From Sporosalibacterium faouarense (lineage in GTDB: Bacteria; Bacillota; Clostridia; Tissierellales; VENL01), in contig NZ_JAETGO010000061.1 in assembly GCF_016765695.1 (NCBI RefSeq), positions 1 through 43,712 on the forward strand: a stretch of 43,712 bases of DNA, in the 5' to 3' direction. Below are positions 24,896 to 34,351 of this stretch, piece by piece (position 1 is the stretch's first letter; each line of letters starts with the position of its first letter). The notes under the pieces were generated by a model. That model worked only from the letters and a program-made list of their open reading frames with translations, was not told the DNA's origin and ran no database searches. The translations under genes and the position numbers were made by a program.

Positions 24896-25735
24896 TCAAC
24901 TCCTTGAACGAAAAATACCTATATTATTTAATTCTAAAGCATTAAACCCAACTATTATAATTATACAAATTGCCGCTAAAGTATTAAATATCTTCTTATC
25001 AATTATTATACCCATAAAACCTAAAAAAGCATAAAAATTAAATATAATATGTACAATGACTGAACTAATGTATCCTAATTTATCATATATAAAGCATAAC
25101 ACTATTCCTGTTATAAAGGTAAACAAAATAGTATTGCCATTAAAATGGCTTGACGTAAATATTATAGATGAAATAATAACTGCAAAAATCCGTTTGCTAA
25201 ATTTTTGAGAAAGCCAACAGTCATATATCATAACACGGAAAGTAAGCTCTTCAACAATCGGAGCTATTATACATATTAACCCAAATCCAATCCCATAGTC
25301 AATAAGATTATTATAACTACTTAAAATAGTTCCATTGTTTTGTCCCATACTAATGCCTATAGGTGAAATAATCTTAATTATAATCCTATTTATAAAATGT
25401 ACTAAGATTATTAGCGAAGGTGTTATTAGAATGGAATGAAGTATTTTATCTGGATATATCTTAAATTTCTTTATACTAATATTAAAATACAAACTATACC
25501 TTGTATCCCTTTTAAATTCACCTTTGTATATGAGTATTAAAAATAATGTTACGGAAGGAGCTAAAAATAAATTTTCAAAAAAAATCAGTAGTATGATTTC
25601 ACAGATAGGCAAGATATACTTCAGAGATTTCATTTTTAATTGGTCAAGAAAAATCCAAAATGTACTATATTGCTTAAATATGATTCCAAACAATACTATG
25701 GAAATTAAACTTTCTAACACGAATGAAATCTCCAT
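24896..25735 (-). CDS. CPBP-family intramembrane metalloprotease (Rce1/Abi-like)
   Basis: 279 residues with about seven membrane helices. The CPBP catalytic motifs are all present: EELTFR (EExxxR), FTSSH (FxxxH) and HIIFN (HxxxN) on successive helices. Members cleave membrane substrates or process peptides; the target is unknown. AAAGGGGGAAG precedes the ATG. It sits between lonB and lonA with only 4 bases to the lonA start, so it must be co-transcribed with soluble proteases. The usual lonB-lonA order has no such gene in the examples I know. Confidence 0.85.
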   Translation of the reverse strand: MEISFVLESLISIVLFGIIFKQYSTFWIFLDQLKMKSLKYILPICEIILLIFFENLFLAPSVTLFLILIYKGEFKRDTRYSLYFNISIKKFKIYPDKILHSILITPSLIILVHFINRIIIKIISPIGISMGQNNGTILSSYNNLIDYGIGFGLICIIAPIVEELTFRVMIYDCWLSQKFSKRIFAVIISSIIFTSSHFNGNTILFTFITGIVLCFIYDKLGYISSVIVHIIFNFYAFLGFMGIIIDKKIFNTLAAICIIIIVGFNALELNNIGIFRSRS

Positions 25736-25804
25736 TACACTTCTTCCCCCTTTAGAAGTATATGCTAGTATTATTTTATTTTAAAATCTCTAAATATTCA
25801 AACT

Positions 25805-27493
25805 TTATTTCATATCTAGTCCTTTGGCTATCAACACTTCTCCAGATACTTCAGAATTATTCACAGAAGAACTGTCTTTTTCTTCCTTAAACAATGAATT
25901 AGTTATAACCTCTTCAATTTCCAATACAGGAATTATCTCAATTCCTTCTACTTTTTTAAAGCTTTCTTGGTAATTATCCTTCGGTATAATTACTCTATTA
26001 CAGCCTGCACTTTTAGCAGCATTAATCTTTTCAACAACTCCACCAATAGGTTTAACCCTTCCCCTAACTGATATCTCACCAGTTAGTGCTAACTTATTAT
26101 CTATTTTTAGTCTTTTAATGCTTGAATATATAGCTGTTGCAATAGCAATACCAGCTGATGGGCCATCTACAGGCATACCACCTGGAAAATTTACATGTAT
26201 ATCATAGTTGGTATATTCTATATTAAAGTTCTTTTTTAAAACAGTAAGCACATTTTCTACAGAACCTTGAGCAGTACTTTTTCTTTTAAGCTTTTTATTG
26301 GACGAAGACATTTCCTCTTCACTTATTATTCCTGTAATTGTAAGCTTACCTTTTCCTTTCTCTATAACTGGAATAGCAGAAGCTTCTATTTCCATTAAAG
26401 TCCCCGAGCTTATTCCTAGTACAGCCAAACCATTAATCAATCCAATCTGTGGCTTTTCATGGATTTTTTTCTCAGTTCTTGGAATATACCTTCCACTATT
26501 AATAACCCATTCTATATCCTCTAATGTAATATTATGCCTTCCTTCTGTTAAGCATAATCCTCCAGAGTTTTGAACCATATTTACAGCCTGTCTACCATTA
26601 GTCGCATATCTTTTAATTTTTTCAACAGCTTTATCTTCAATTGTAAATCCACCTTTTTCAGCTGCATTGTTAGCAATTTTACCTATTTCATCAGGTTCTA
26701 GCGGTCTAAAAAAAACTTCGACACATCTAGACCTTAAGGCAGGTGTTAATTCCTCAGGCTGTCTTGTAGTAGCAGCAACTAGTCTAAAGTCGGCAGGAAG
26801 TCCATTTTTAAATACATCATGTATATGCTCAGGAGTATTTGAATCCTCTGAATTGTAATATGCGCTCTCTAGGAATACTTTTCTATCCTCTAATACCTTT
26901 AGTAGTTTATTCATTTGCAAAGGATGAAGCTCTCCAATTTCATCAAGAAATAGTATGCCACCATGAGCCCTAGTAACAGCCCCAGGCTTTGGTTGAGGTA
27001 CCCCTGCTTGACCATAAGCTCCAGCACCTTGATATATAGGGTCATGAACTGATCCCATCAATGGATCTGCAATTGACCTTTCATCAAATCTTAGAGTAGT
27101 AGCATCCATTTCAATAAATTTAGCAACTTTTCCAAATGGAGAAAACATATTTTTCTTTGCTTCTTCTAGTACCACTCTAGCTGCAGCTGTTTTCCCTACA
27201 CCGGGAGGACCATAAATAATCACATGCTGAGGATTTGGACTACATAAAGCTGCTTTCAAAGCTTTTAGACCATCTTCCTGTCCAATGATATCATTGAAAT
27301 CTGACGGACGTGTTTGCTCAGATAATGGCTTTGATAATCTTATTTCTCTTAATTTATTTAATTTTTCCATTTCTTTTTTTGAATTTTTTTGTATCGAATC
27401 CTTTTCTTGTTTTTGTTTTTTCAATAAATTAAAAAAATACAGTCCAATGACTATTGCAAAAAAGAACTGTATTGTAATTAATATACCTCCCAC
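25805..27493 (-). CDS. lonB: ATP-dependent protease LonB (membrane-anchored)
   Basis: 562 residues. An N-terminal membrane helix (about 4-23) is followed by a basic region, a LonB-type AAA+ domain with GPPGVGKTAAA and an inserted loop before GGILFLDEIGEL, and a protease domain with Ser446 in DGPSAG and Lys489 in GGVVEKI. The family is typical of spore-formers. The start is GTG, 7 bases after AAGGAGG; an overlapping ATG in another frame gives only five codons. It follows clpX after a terminator, so it probably has its own promoter. Confidence 0.93.
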   Translation of the reverse strand: MGGILITIQFFFAIVIGLYFFNLLKKQKQEKDSIQKNSKKEMEKLNKLREIRLSKPLSEQTRPSDFNDIIGQEDGLKALKAALCSPNPQHVIIYGPPGVGKTAAARVVLEEAKKNMFSPFGKVAKFIEMDATTLRFDERSIADPLMGSVHDPIYQGAGAYGQAGVPQPKPGAVTRAHGGILFLDEIGELHPLQMNKLLKVLEDRKVFLESAYYNSEDSNTPEHIHDVFKNGLPADFRLVAATTRQPEELTPALRSRCVEVFFRPLEPDEIGKIANNAAEKGGFTIEDKAVEKIKRYATNGRQAVNMVQNSGGLCLTEGRHNITLEDIEWVINSGRYIPRTEKKIHEKPQIGLINGLAVLGISSGTLMEIEASAIPVIEKGKGKLTITGIISEEEMSSSNKKLKRKSTAQGSVENVLTVLKKNFNIEYTNYDIHVNFPGGMPVDGPSAGIAIATAIYSSIKRLKIDNKLALTGEISVRGRVKPIGGVVEKINAAKSAGCNRVIIPKDNYQESFKKVEGIEIIPVLEIEEVITNSLFKEEKDSSSVNNSEVSGEVLIAKGLDMK

Positions 27494-27581
27494 ATTTATA
27501 CCTCCTTAAATAAAAACTATTATATTAATATTTTTTACTTAAGAAGTATTTTTATCCTATTCAAGATATGGAAAAATCAAT

Positions 27582-27608
27582 AAAAAGACCCGTATTATGG
27601 GTCTCTTT
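27582..27608 (-). terminator. Terminator after clpX
   Basis: AGACCC (27586-27591), loop of seven, GGGTCT (27599-27604); the minus strand continues TTTTTATTG. It separates tig-clpP-clpX from lonB. Confidence 0.75.
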
Positions 27609-27610
27609 AT

Positions 27611-28885
27611 TTAAGAAGCATTTTCTTCTTTATTCTTTTTTGTTTTCTTCTTTTTTCTTTTTTCAGAAAGAACCAAAGTAGGTTCTGAACCATTCTCAAT
27701 TGTTTCTTTTGTAACAATACATTTTTCAATATCTTCTCTAGATGGTATATCATACATAATGTCAAGCATTATTTCTTCTAATATTCCTCTTAAACCTCTT
27801 GCACCAGTATTTCTGTCTATAGCCTTCTTGGCAATCATTTTAAGAGCCTCGTGATCTATATCTAAATCTACTTCATCCATTAAGAATAATTCAGTATACT
27901 GTTTCACAAGAGCATTTTTAGGTTTTGTTAGAATTTCAACAAGAGCCTCTTCATCCAATTGATTTAATGTAACTAACACTGGTAATCTTCCTACAAACTC
28001 TGGAATTAAACCATATTTAAGTAAATCTTCAGGCTGGATATGTTTTAGAAGCTCTCCAATATCAGTAATCTTCTTACTTTGTATTTCAGCTCCAAAGCCC
28101 ATTGATTTCTTACCAATTCTTTTTTGAATAATTTTATCTATTCCATCAAATGCTCCACCTACAACAAAAAGAATATTTGTCGTATCTATTTGAATAAATT
28201 CTTGATGAGGATGCTTTCTTCCACCTTGAGGTGGTACACTAGCAACAGTTCCCTCTAAAATCTTTAAAAGTGCTTGCTGAACTCCTTCACCACTAACATC
28301 TCTAGTAATAGAAGGATTTTCTGATTTTCTCGCAATTTTATCAATCTCATCAATATATATGATACCTCTTTCAGCTCTTTCAATATCATAGTCTGCAGCC
28401 TGAATTAGTTTAAGAAGTATATTTTCAACATCTTCTCCTACATAACCTGCTTCTGTTAATGATGTTGCATCTGCAATAGCAAATGGTACATTTAATATCT
28501 TAGCTAATGTTTGCATCATATAAGTTTTTCCTGAGCCAGTTGGACCAAGTAAAACAATATTACTTTTTTGAAGCTCAACCTCATTATTTTTAACTTTTTT
28601 GCTTATTCTTTTATAATGATTATATACTGCAACAGATAGAGATCTCTTTGCTCTTTCTTGTTTAATTACGTATTCATCCAGTATTTCTTTTATTTCAGCT
28701 GGCTTTAAAAGTTCCTTCATCTCTAGCTCTGTGTTTTCTTCAAATTCTTCTTCGATTATTTCTTGACATAATTCTATACATTCATCACAAATGTATACAT
28801 TCGGTCCAGCTATTAGTCTCTTAACTTGCTCCTGTGATTTACCACAAAAAGAGCATTTCAGCTGACTATCATCAAATCTAGACAT
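27611..28885 (-). CDS. clpX: ClpX ATPase, unfoldase subunit of ClpXP
   Basis: 424 residues. The N-terminal C4 zinc finger has Cys11/14/33/36. The AAA+ core has GPTGSGKT, the GYVGED pore loop, IIYIDEIDK and sensor 2 GARGLR. The MGF tripeptide in KKSMGFGAE fits the IGF-type loop that docks on ClpP. It unfolds substrates for ClpP. The tail is unusually lysine-rich (KRKKKKTKK). It starts 20 bases downstream of clpP, behind AAAGAGGTG. Confidence 0.97.
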   Translation of the reverse strand: MSRFDDSQLKCSFCGKSQEQVKRLIAGPNVYICDECIELCQEIIEEEFEENTELEMKELLKPAEIKEILDEYVIKQERAKRSLSVAVYNHYKRISKKVKNNEVELQKSNIVLLGPTGSGKTYMMQTLAKILNVPFAIADATSLTEAGYVGEDVENILLKLIQAADYDIERAERGIIYIDEIDKIARKSENPSITRDVSGEGVQQALLKILEGTVASVPPQGGRKHPHQEFIQIDTTNILFVVGGAFDGIDKIIQKRIGKKSMGFGAEIQSKKITDIGELLKHIQPEDLLKYGLIPEFVGRLPVLVTLNQLDEEALVEILTKPKNALVKQYTELFLMDEVDLDIDHEALKMIAKKAIDRNTGARGLRGILEEIMLDIMYDIPSREDIEKCIVTKETIENGSEPTLVLSEKRKKKKTKKNKEENAS

Positions 28886-28905
28886 TCTGACACCTCTTTC
28901 AAACC

Positions 28906-29490
28906 TTATTTCCCGGATGTAATAACTTTATCTATTAACCCATATTCTTTGGCTTTTTCAGCACTCATAAAATTATCTCTATCAGTGTCTTTTGCAATCT
29001 TTTCATATGGTTGCCCAGTTCTATCGCTTAATATTTTATTAATTTTCTCACGCATTTCAATAATTCTTTCTGCGTGAATTCTAATATCTTCTGCCTGACC
29101 TCTAGTTCCACCTAATGGTTGATGTATCATTACTTCAGCATTTGGTAGCGCAGATCTCTTACCCTTAGCTCCTGCAACAAGTAAGAATGCTCCCATGCTA
29201 GCAGCCATTCCAATACATATAGTTGCAACATCAGGCTTAATATATTGCATAGTATCGTAAATTGCAAACCCTGCAGTTATTGAGCCACCTGGACTGTTTA
29301 TATAAATTTGAATATCCTTATCTGGATCATCTGCCTCTAGAAATAAAAGCTGTGCTACAACTAAGCTTGCAGTAGTATCATTTATTTCATCGCCAATAAA
29401 AATAATTCTTTCTTTTAAGAGCCTAGAATAAATATCATAGGATCTTTCTCCTCTATTAGTTTGCTCCACTACATATGGTACTAAAGCCAT
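28906..29490 (-). CDS. clpP: ClpP protease proteolytic subunit
   Basis: 194 residues, full length with a typical short N-terminus ([24 protein letters not shown]). Catalytic triad Ser98 (MAASMGA), His123 (MIHQPLGG) and Asp172 (DRDNFM). It forms the 14-subunit chamber fed by ClpX. It follows tig after 24 bases and precedes clpX, the standard tig-clpP-clpX operon. Confidence 0.98.
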   Translation of the reverse strand: MALVPYVVEQTNRGERSYDIYSRLLKERIIFIGDEINDTTASLVVAQLLFLEADDPDKDIQIYINSPGGSITAGFAIYDTMQYIKPDVATICIGMAASMGAFLLVAGAKGKRSALPNAEVMIHQPLGGTRGQAEDIRIHAERIIEMREKINKILSDRTGQPYEKIAKDTDRDNFMSAEKAKEYGLIDKVITSGK

Positions 29491-29514
29491 AAACTAATCC
29501 CTCCGTTTATAATT

Positions 29515-30801
29515 TTATACAAATTTAGCACTTTCTACTAATAAATCAGCAGTCTTGCCTTTAATTATACCCATCTTAATCTGTTCTAAATCTTCTTCTC
29601 TTAATCTTTTCTTAAGTTTATCTACTTCTTGATTATATTGCTTAGCCATTTTTTCAAGCTCTTCACTTAATTCTTCTTCTGTTGCTTCTATTCCTTCTTT
29701 TTTTGCAATTGTTTCTAGAACTAAATCTGTTCTAACAACTTGCTCTGCTCTATCTTTAACTTGCTCTCTTAAGTCGTCCATTGTTGTATTTGTTAGTTCT
29801 AAGTACTTATCAATGTTAAGTCCTTGGAATTGTAGTCTATAGCCAAGTTCATTAATTTCTGAGTCTATTTGTGATTCTATCATAACCTCTGGTAAATCAA
29901 CCTTACTATTAGTTACTACTTTCTCAACAACTCTATTTTCTTTTTCAGCCTTTTCCTTATCCTTAGACTGTTTTTCTTTCTTTTCTTTTATATCATTTTT
30001 ATATTCTTCTAATGTATCAAATTCACTAACATCTTTAGCGAATTCATCATCTAACTCTGGTAATTCTTTTTCTTTTATCTCATTTATAGTAACTTTAAAG
30101 TTAGCATCCTTTCCAGCTAAATGCTCGGCATGATACTCTTCTGGGAATTTAACATTTACTTCTACTTCTTCCCCTTTGTTTTTGCCTACAAGTTGCTCTT
30201 CAAATCCTGGAATAAATCTATCTGAACCTATTTCTAAATTTTGATTTTCAGCAGTTCCACCTTCAAATTGTTCCCCATCAACATATCCTTCATAATCTAT
30301 TGTTAATATGTCTCCTTCTTTTGCTGCTCTATCTTCTACTTCAATTACTCTTGCATTTCTATCTTGTATATCCTTTAATTCTTGTTCTACATCTTCCTCT
30401 GTAACATTATACTCTACATCTTCAACTTCTATACCTTTATATTCTCCTAGCTCTACCTCAGGCTTTACAATAACTTCAGCTGTAAAAACAACTGGTTTAC
30501 CCTTTTCAAGCTCTTCAATATCAATCTCTGGTCTATCCACTGGATCTAAATTATGTTCCTTTATAGCACTATCATATGCTTCTGGAAAAATCATGTTAAT
30601 TGCATCTTCATAGAAAACTCCTTCACCATAATTTAGTTCAATTATTTTTCTAGGTGCCTTTCCTTTTCTAAATCCTGGTAGATTAAATCTTTTTCTATTC
30701 TTCATATAAGATTTTTGAACGCCTTCTTCAAATTTCTTAGCGTCTACCTCAATCTTTAGAGATACTTTGTTACCTTCCTTATTTAAAATTTCTGATTTCA
30801 T
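29515..30801 (-). CDS. tig: Trigger factor, ribosome-bound chaperone
   Basis: 428 residues. N-terminal ribosome-binding domain with the signature GFRKGKAPRK (about 44-53), central FKBP-type prolyl isomerase (about 155-245; DGEQFEGG) and a C-terminal helical chaperone domain rich in lysine and glutamate. AAGGAGGAGC precedes the ATG. It is first in the cluster, behind a clear promoter and a leader of about 100 bases in which I see no CIRCE or CtsR-like box. Confidence 0.97.
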   Translation of the reverse strand: MKSEILNKEGNKVSLKIEVDAKKFEEGVQKSYMKNRKRFNLPGFRKGKAPRKIIELNYGEGVFYEDAINMIFPEAYDSAIKEHNLDPVDRPEIDIEELEKGKPVVFTAEVIVKPEVELGEYKGIEVEDVEYNVTEEDVEQELKDIQDRNARVIEVEDRAAKEGDILTIDYEGYVDGEQFEGGTAENQNLEIGSDRFIPGFEEQLVGKNKGEEVEVNVKFPEEYHAEHLAGKDANFKVTINEIKEKELPELDDEFAKDVSEFDTLEEYKNDIKEKKEKQSKDKEKAEKENRVVEKVVTNSKVDLPEVMIESQIDSEINELGYRLQFQGLNIDKYLELTNTTMDDLREQVKDRAEQVVRTDLVLETIAKKEGIEATEEELSEELEKMAKQYNQEVDKLKKRLREEDLEQIKMGIIKGKTADLLVESAKFV

Positions 30802-30907
30802 CTTTGAGCTCCTCCTTAGAAAATTATATTTATGTATGGACTCTTATGCATCTTTAAGTGTCCTACTTTATATTCACGGCTATTATTCCTTATAAACTAG
30901 TCATTAT

Positions 30908-30936
30908 ATTATACCATATAATTTTTTCACATCCAA
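30908..30936 (-). promoter_or_regulatory. Promoter of tig-clpP-clpX
   Basis: Minus strand TTGGAT (30931-30936), 17 bases ending TATGG, TATAAT (30908-30913). Perfect -10, two mismatches in -35, ideal spacing. The start would be near 30901. Confidence 0.7.
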
Positions 30937-31052
30937 TATATGAATTAAATGTAATAATATATCTATTAAAAACAGGAATAAAGTATGATTATATACTAAG
31001 TAATTTTTACCTATTGAAAAAGCAAATATACAATGCATGAAAAAAACATAGG

Positions 31053-31083
31053 AAAAAAACCAATGGATGCCCATCGGTTTTTC
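31053..31083 (-). terminator. Terminator after tRNA-Leu
   Basis: Minus strand AAAACCGATGG, short loop, CCATTGGTTTTTTT. The stem has one G-T pair and follows the tRNA CCA end by only three bases. Confidence 0.85.
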
Positions 31084-31085
31084 AA

Positions 31086-31170
31086 TGGTGCGGGAAAAGG
31101 GACTCGAACCCCCACGCCTAGTGGCACTAGATCCTAAGTCTAGCGCGTCTGCCAATTCCGCCACTCCCGC
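31086..31170 (-). tRNA. tRNA-Leu (anticodon UAG)
   Basis: 85 bases with encoded CCA. The acceptor GCGGGAG pairs with TTCCCGC, with G-T at the last pair. The anticodon stem CTAGA/TCTAG encloses loop CTTAGGA with anticodon TAG. It has a long class II variable arm and a T-arm GGGGGTTCGAACCCC. It stands alone, flanked by its own promoter and terminator. An ORF over it (30904-31164) is spurious. Confidence 0.96.
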
Positions 31171-31224
31171 AAATATTAATTAAGTTTCATGGAAAGTTAT
31201 TAAAAATTTTTATCGACAAGGTAT

Positions 31225-31253
31225 ATTATACGTGCTTTTAGATAATATGTCAA
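31225..31253 (-). promoter_or_regulatory. Promoter of tRNA-Leu
   Basis: Minus strand TTGACA (31248-31253), exactly 17 bases, TATAAT (31225-31230). It is fully consensus and lies 54 bases from the mature tRNA 5' end, leaving a leader to be trimmed by RNase P. Confidence 0.9.
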
Positions 31254-31522
31254 TTAATTTTTAAAAATTTTTTCTGATTTTTCATTCCATTTTTTTCATG
31301 ATGAATATTCTTTTTTTAGGAATTTCGGATTCATATTAAATTAATTACTTATAGTCAATTATCTTGCCTTTTTTCTTACCTGATTTTATCACTTTGAGAT
31401 TTTCTACCTGCTTTAGTCTCAATTCAAAAATAGTTTTCTCTTTCCTATTATATGCTATATGCATTTATTTGCTAACAATAAATTTGGCATACTCTAAAAT
31501 AGGAAATAAAGAAGTGTAAAAA

Positions 31523-31590
31523 TGAGGAAATTAACTATCAAAATTTTATGCAAAATCACATTTAATTTGTAAATATACAATTTCCTCATC
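31523..31590 (-). repeat. Dispersed intergenic repeat, copy C, with inverted ends
   Basis: The minus strand begins GATGAGGAAATTGTATATTT and matches copy A (1642-1716) for about 42 bases. This copy is bounded by inverted ends ATGAGGAAATT and AATTTCCTCAT about 68 bases apart, and is followed by TTTTT on the minus strand. It may fold into a long hairpin after murF and help end the ddl-murF transcript. Confidence 0.5.
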
Positions 31591-31608
31591 TTTCAAATGA
31601 TCTCTTTG

Positions 31609-33003
31609 TTATTTTAACTTAGGTTCAAAAGATTCCAAAGCTTCTACAACTTCTTCTAAATGTATCACTCTAGACCCTTTAATTAATATTATAGCCTTTT
31701 CCTTAATAACTTCCTTAAGCTTTTCTACTAACTCTTTTTTACTAGTGAATGAAAATACTCTATTTTCTTTATATTTTAACCTTGCTTTTTTTGCAATATT
31801 TTCAGCTAATTCTCCAATTGTAAAAACATAATCAATTTCTTCTGTGTTTATTTCTTCTCCTATTTTTTCATGTATTCTCACTTCATTTTCACCAGTTCCA
31901 AACATATCTCCTAAAACTAAAATCTTTTGTTTATAGTTCTTAAATAGATACATTGTCTCAAGAGCTGAGTTTAGACTAATTGGATTCGATTTATACGCAT
32001 CATTTAAGATGTCAAACCCTTTAGCATGGATAAGTTCATTTCTCATTCCAGTCCTCTCTATGACAGCCATCCCTTCTTGTATTTCTTCATATGATACATT
32101 TAAGTACCTGGCAACAGCTATGGCAGCAGAGGCATTGTACATGTTATGTCTACCAAGCATGGAAAGATGCAATGTTTTGTCAGTTGGTTTCTCTAGCTGA
32201 AAAGAAATCCCATCCTCGTTACTATATAGGAACTTAACCATATAGTCATTCTTTGATTCTATTCCAAAGGTTATCTTCTTTTGTTTTAAGTTCAACTTCT
32301 CTACACCTTCTCTTAATGCTGGACTATCTCCTAAATATGCTAATAGTCCATTTTCCTTCAATCCAAGTACTATCTCAAGCTTTGCTTTAAGTATATTTTC
32401 TACAGATCCTAATGTATTTATATGAACATCTGTTGAATTAGTTATTATTGCTACATCTGGTGATGCTAGATTAGACAATAGTTCAATCTCTCCTAATTCC
32501 TCCATTCCCATCTCAACCACTGCCATTTCAGTATCTTCTTCCATTCTTAATAATGTTAAAGGTACTCCTAAATGATTGTTCAGATTACCACTTGTTTTAT
32601 GGGTCTTATATTTTGTTTTTAAAATACTAGCTAGAATATCTTTTGTTGAAGTTTTACCATTACTTCCTGTAACGCCAATTACTATAGTATTTAATTGATT
32701 ACGATATTCTTTTGATAGTTCTTGAATAGCTTTTACTGTATCATCTACAAGAATCAAAGGGATGTCTACCTCTGGGATCGGTTGTTTTTTGTCCCATAAA
32801 GCAGCTATGGCTCCATTTTCAATTGCATTTACTATAAAATCGTGTCCATTAAATCTCTCCCCAATTATAGGGATATACAATTGATTCTTTTTGATAGTTC
32901 TTGTATCTATTGATACTCCTTCTATTAATCGGTCATTATATTCATTATCTAGGCCAGACCCTTTTACCATATTTTGAATCTGTTTTAATGTTCGTTTAAT
33001 CAT
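31609..33003 (-). CDS. murF: UDP-N-acetylmuramoyl-tripeptide--D-alanyl-D-alanine ligase
   Basis: 464 residues, the normal MurF length. It adds the D-Ala-D-Ala dipeptide to the cytoplasmic peptidoglycan precursor. Mur-ligase motifs: ATP loop GVTGSNGKTSTKD (about 110-122), the VVEMGMEELGEI segment, GRHNMYNASAAIAVA in the central domain and NDAYKSNPISLNSALE characteristic of MurF. AGGAGGACCAA precedes the ATG, which overlaps the end of ddl by 4 bases. The pair makes and then uses D-Ala-D-Ala. Confidence 0.96.
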   Translation of the reverse strand: MIKRTLKQIQNMVKGSGLDNEYNDRLIEGVSIDTRTIKKNQLYIPIIGERFNGHDFIVNAIENGAIAALWDKKQPIPEVDIPLILVDDTVKAIQELSKEYRNQLNTIVIGVTGSNGKTSTKDILASILKTKYKTHKTSGNLNNHLGVPLTLLRMEEDTEMAVVEMGMEELGEIELLSNLASPDVAIITNSTDVHINTLGSVENILKAKLEIVLGLKENGLLAYLGDSPALREGVEKLNLKQKKITFGIESKNDYMVKFLYSNEDGISFQLEKPTDKTLHLSMLGRHNMYNASAAIAVARYLNVSYEEIQEGMAVIERTGMRNELIHAKGFDILNDAYKSNPISLNSALETMYLFKNYKQKILVLGDMFGTGENEVRIHEKIGEEINTEEIDYVFTIGELAENIAKKARLKYKENRVFSFTSKKELVEKLKEVIKEKAIILIKGSRVIHLEEVVEALESFEPKLK

Positions 33004-34079
33004 TTGGTCCTCCTGTCATATAGCAGTGCTTTTCTTTCTTCATAACGTTGAAATCCAAGTTTAATTAACCTTTCAACTAGTTGAGAATAGGTGGTTCCAT
33101 CTGTCTTTTCCCATAATACTGGTGTCATACTTAATTTAGTAAATCCAGGCATAGTGTTTACTTCATTTACATAAAACTTATCTTCATTTGTTACAAAATA
33201 ATCTACCCTAACAAGTCCAGAACAATCTAATGCTTTAAAGGCTCTTACAGCAGCTTCTCTCATTTGCTCAGTAATTTCTTCTGAAACTCGAGCTGGTATG
33301 ACTTGTATGAGCTTTCCATCCAAATATTTTGCGTCATAATCCATAAAATTTCGCTCTTGTATAAACTCACCAATTACCGAGCTTTTAGGAGCATTATTAC
33401 CAACGACAGATATTTGCATTTCTCTACCAACAACTTCTTCTTCAATAACGAGTTTAGTGTCATATAAAAATGCTTCGTTTATAGCTTGTTCCAATTCTTC
33501 TTTATTTACACATCGATTAATTCCAACACTTGATCCTGATCTTGATGGTTTCACATAGCATGGATATCCAGTCACATCTTCTAGATTACTATAAAGATAA
33601 TCTTTATTCTCTATCCACTCTTTTTTACTAAATGCAATATGTTTAGTTTGAGGAATATTGACTTTTGAGAATAGCTCTTTTGTTATAACTTTATCCAATC
33701 CCACTGCCGACGACATCACACCGTTCCCTACATAAGGCAAATCTATAAGATCTAAAAATCCTTGTATGGTTCCATCTTCACCATTGGTTCCATGTAATGC
33801 TGGAAAGATAATACTTTTTTCTTCATTTTTTGCTATTTCGTCTAAGCTTTCAGCCATAGAACCCAATATGGTTTTATTAGAAACACCTTTTAATTCATTA
33901 GTATCTTTTATTTCATCTGTGACTAATCCCTTGTTACACCATAGACCTTCCTTTGTTATGTAAACAGGGTAAACATTGTATCTTTCTTTATCTAAAGAGT
34001 TAATTATTGCAGAAGCTGTCAAAAGTGATACTTCATGCTCTACTGATTTCCCTCCGCAAAGTACATATACGTTTATCAT
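33000..34079 (-). CDS. ddl: D-alanine--D-alanine ligase
   Basis: 359 residues, ATP-grasp fold. Motifs: GGKSVEHEVSL (about 9-19) at the substrate end, GTNGEDGTIQG, KPSRSGSSVGI, EEEVVGREM, and NEVNTMPGFT at the metal site. The omega-loop stretch YDAKYLDGK is of the D-Ala-D-Ala rather than D-lactate type (inference). AGGAGGAGAAATT precedes the ATG. First gene of ddl-murF. No vancomycin-resistance partner genes are near. Confidence 0.95.
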   Translation of the reverse strand: MINVYVLCGGKSVEHEVSLLTASAIINSLDKERYNVYPVYITKEGLWCNKGLVTDEIKDTNELKGVSNKTILGSMAESLDEIAKNEEKSIIFPALHGTNGEDGTIQGFLDLIDLPYVGNGVMSSAVGLDKVITKELFSKVNIPQTKHIAFSKKEWIENKDYLYSNLEDVTGYPCYVKPSRSGSSVGINRCVNKEELEQAINEAFLYDTKLVIEEEVVGREMQISVVGNNAPKSSVIGEFIQERNFMDYDAKYLDGKLIQVIPARVSEEITEQMREAAVRAFKALDCSGLVRVDYFVTNEDKFYVNEVNTMPGFTKLSMTPVLWEKTDGTTYSQLVERLIKLGFQRYEERKALLYDRRTK

Positions 34080-34273
34080 AATTTCTCCTCCTATGAAAAT
34101 AGATTTAATTATATTATCTCACATTTCTATAGTTTATCCATTAATACTTTCACTCTAAAACAATTGTTTTTAATAAAATTGAATAAATTCCAAATTTATA
34201 TGCCTAGCATTGCAATATACGAGCTATACAATTATATAATACATTAAAACTGTTCTAAATATCAAAAAATAAT

Positions 34274-34298
34274 ACCCACAATTCATAAAATCGTGGGT
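34274..34298 (-). terminator. Terminator of the flagellar operon
   Basis: Minus strand ACCCACGA, nine-base loop, TTGTGGGT, then ATTATTTTTTG. It lies 54 bases after the yaaR stop and ends the minus-strand flagellar transcript. Confidence 0.85.
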
Positions 34299-34351
34299 GG
34301 TAATTAACTTTTGTAATTCAACTCTCTATTCCTACTATCTACCTTCGGATA

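Larger units (their letters stand above)
31171..31608. other. Intergenic region upstream of tRNA-Leu, downstream of murF
   Basis: It holds the tRNA promoter (31225-31253) and an inverted-repeat-bounded element (31523-31590) listed separately. The rest, about 31260-31515, is AT-rich with no ORF bearing a ribosome site and no RNA fold I recognise. Confidence 0.6.

Noticed and set aside
30802-30936. Possible CtsR or CIRCE heat-shock site before tig-clpP-clpX
   Set aside because: I looked for the inverted TTAGCACTC-type and the GGTCAAA tandem patterns and found neither in the leader or promoter.
30904-31164. An 86-codon minus-strand ORF starting MAELADALDLGSS
   Set aside because: Its first third is the translated tRNA-Leu gene; the rest is terminator and AT-rich DNA, and it lacks a ribosome site.
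33000-34079. VanA-type D-Ala-D-Lac ligase
   Set aside because: The omega-loop region and the tight ddl-murF overlap match a housekeeping D-Ala-D-Ala ligase, and no van genes are near.
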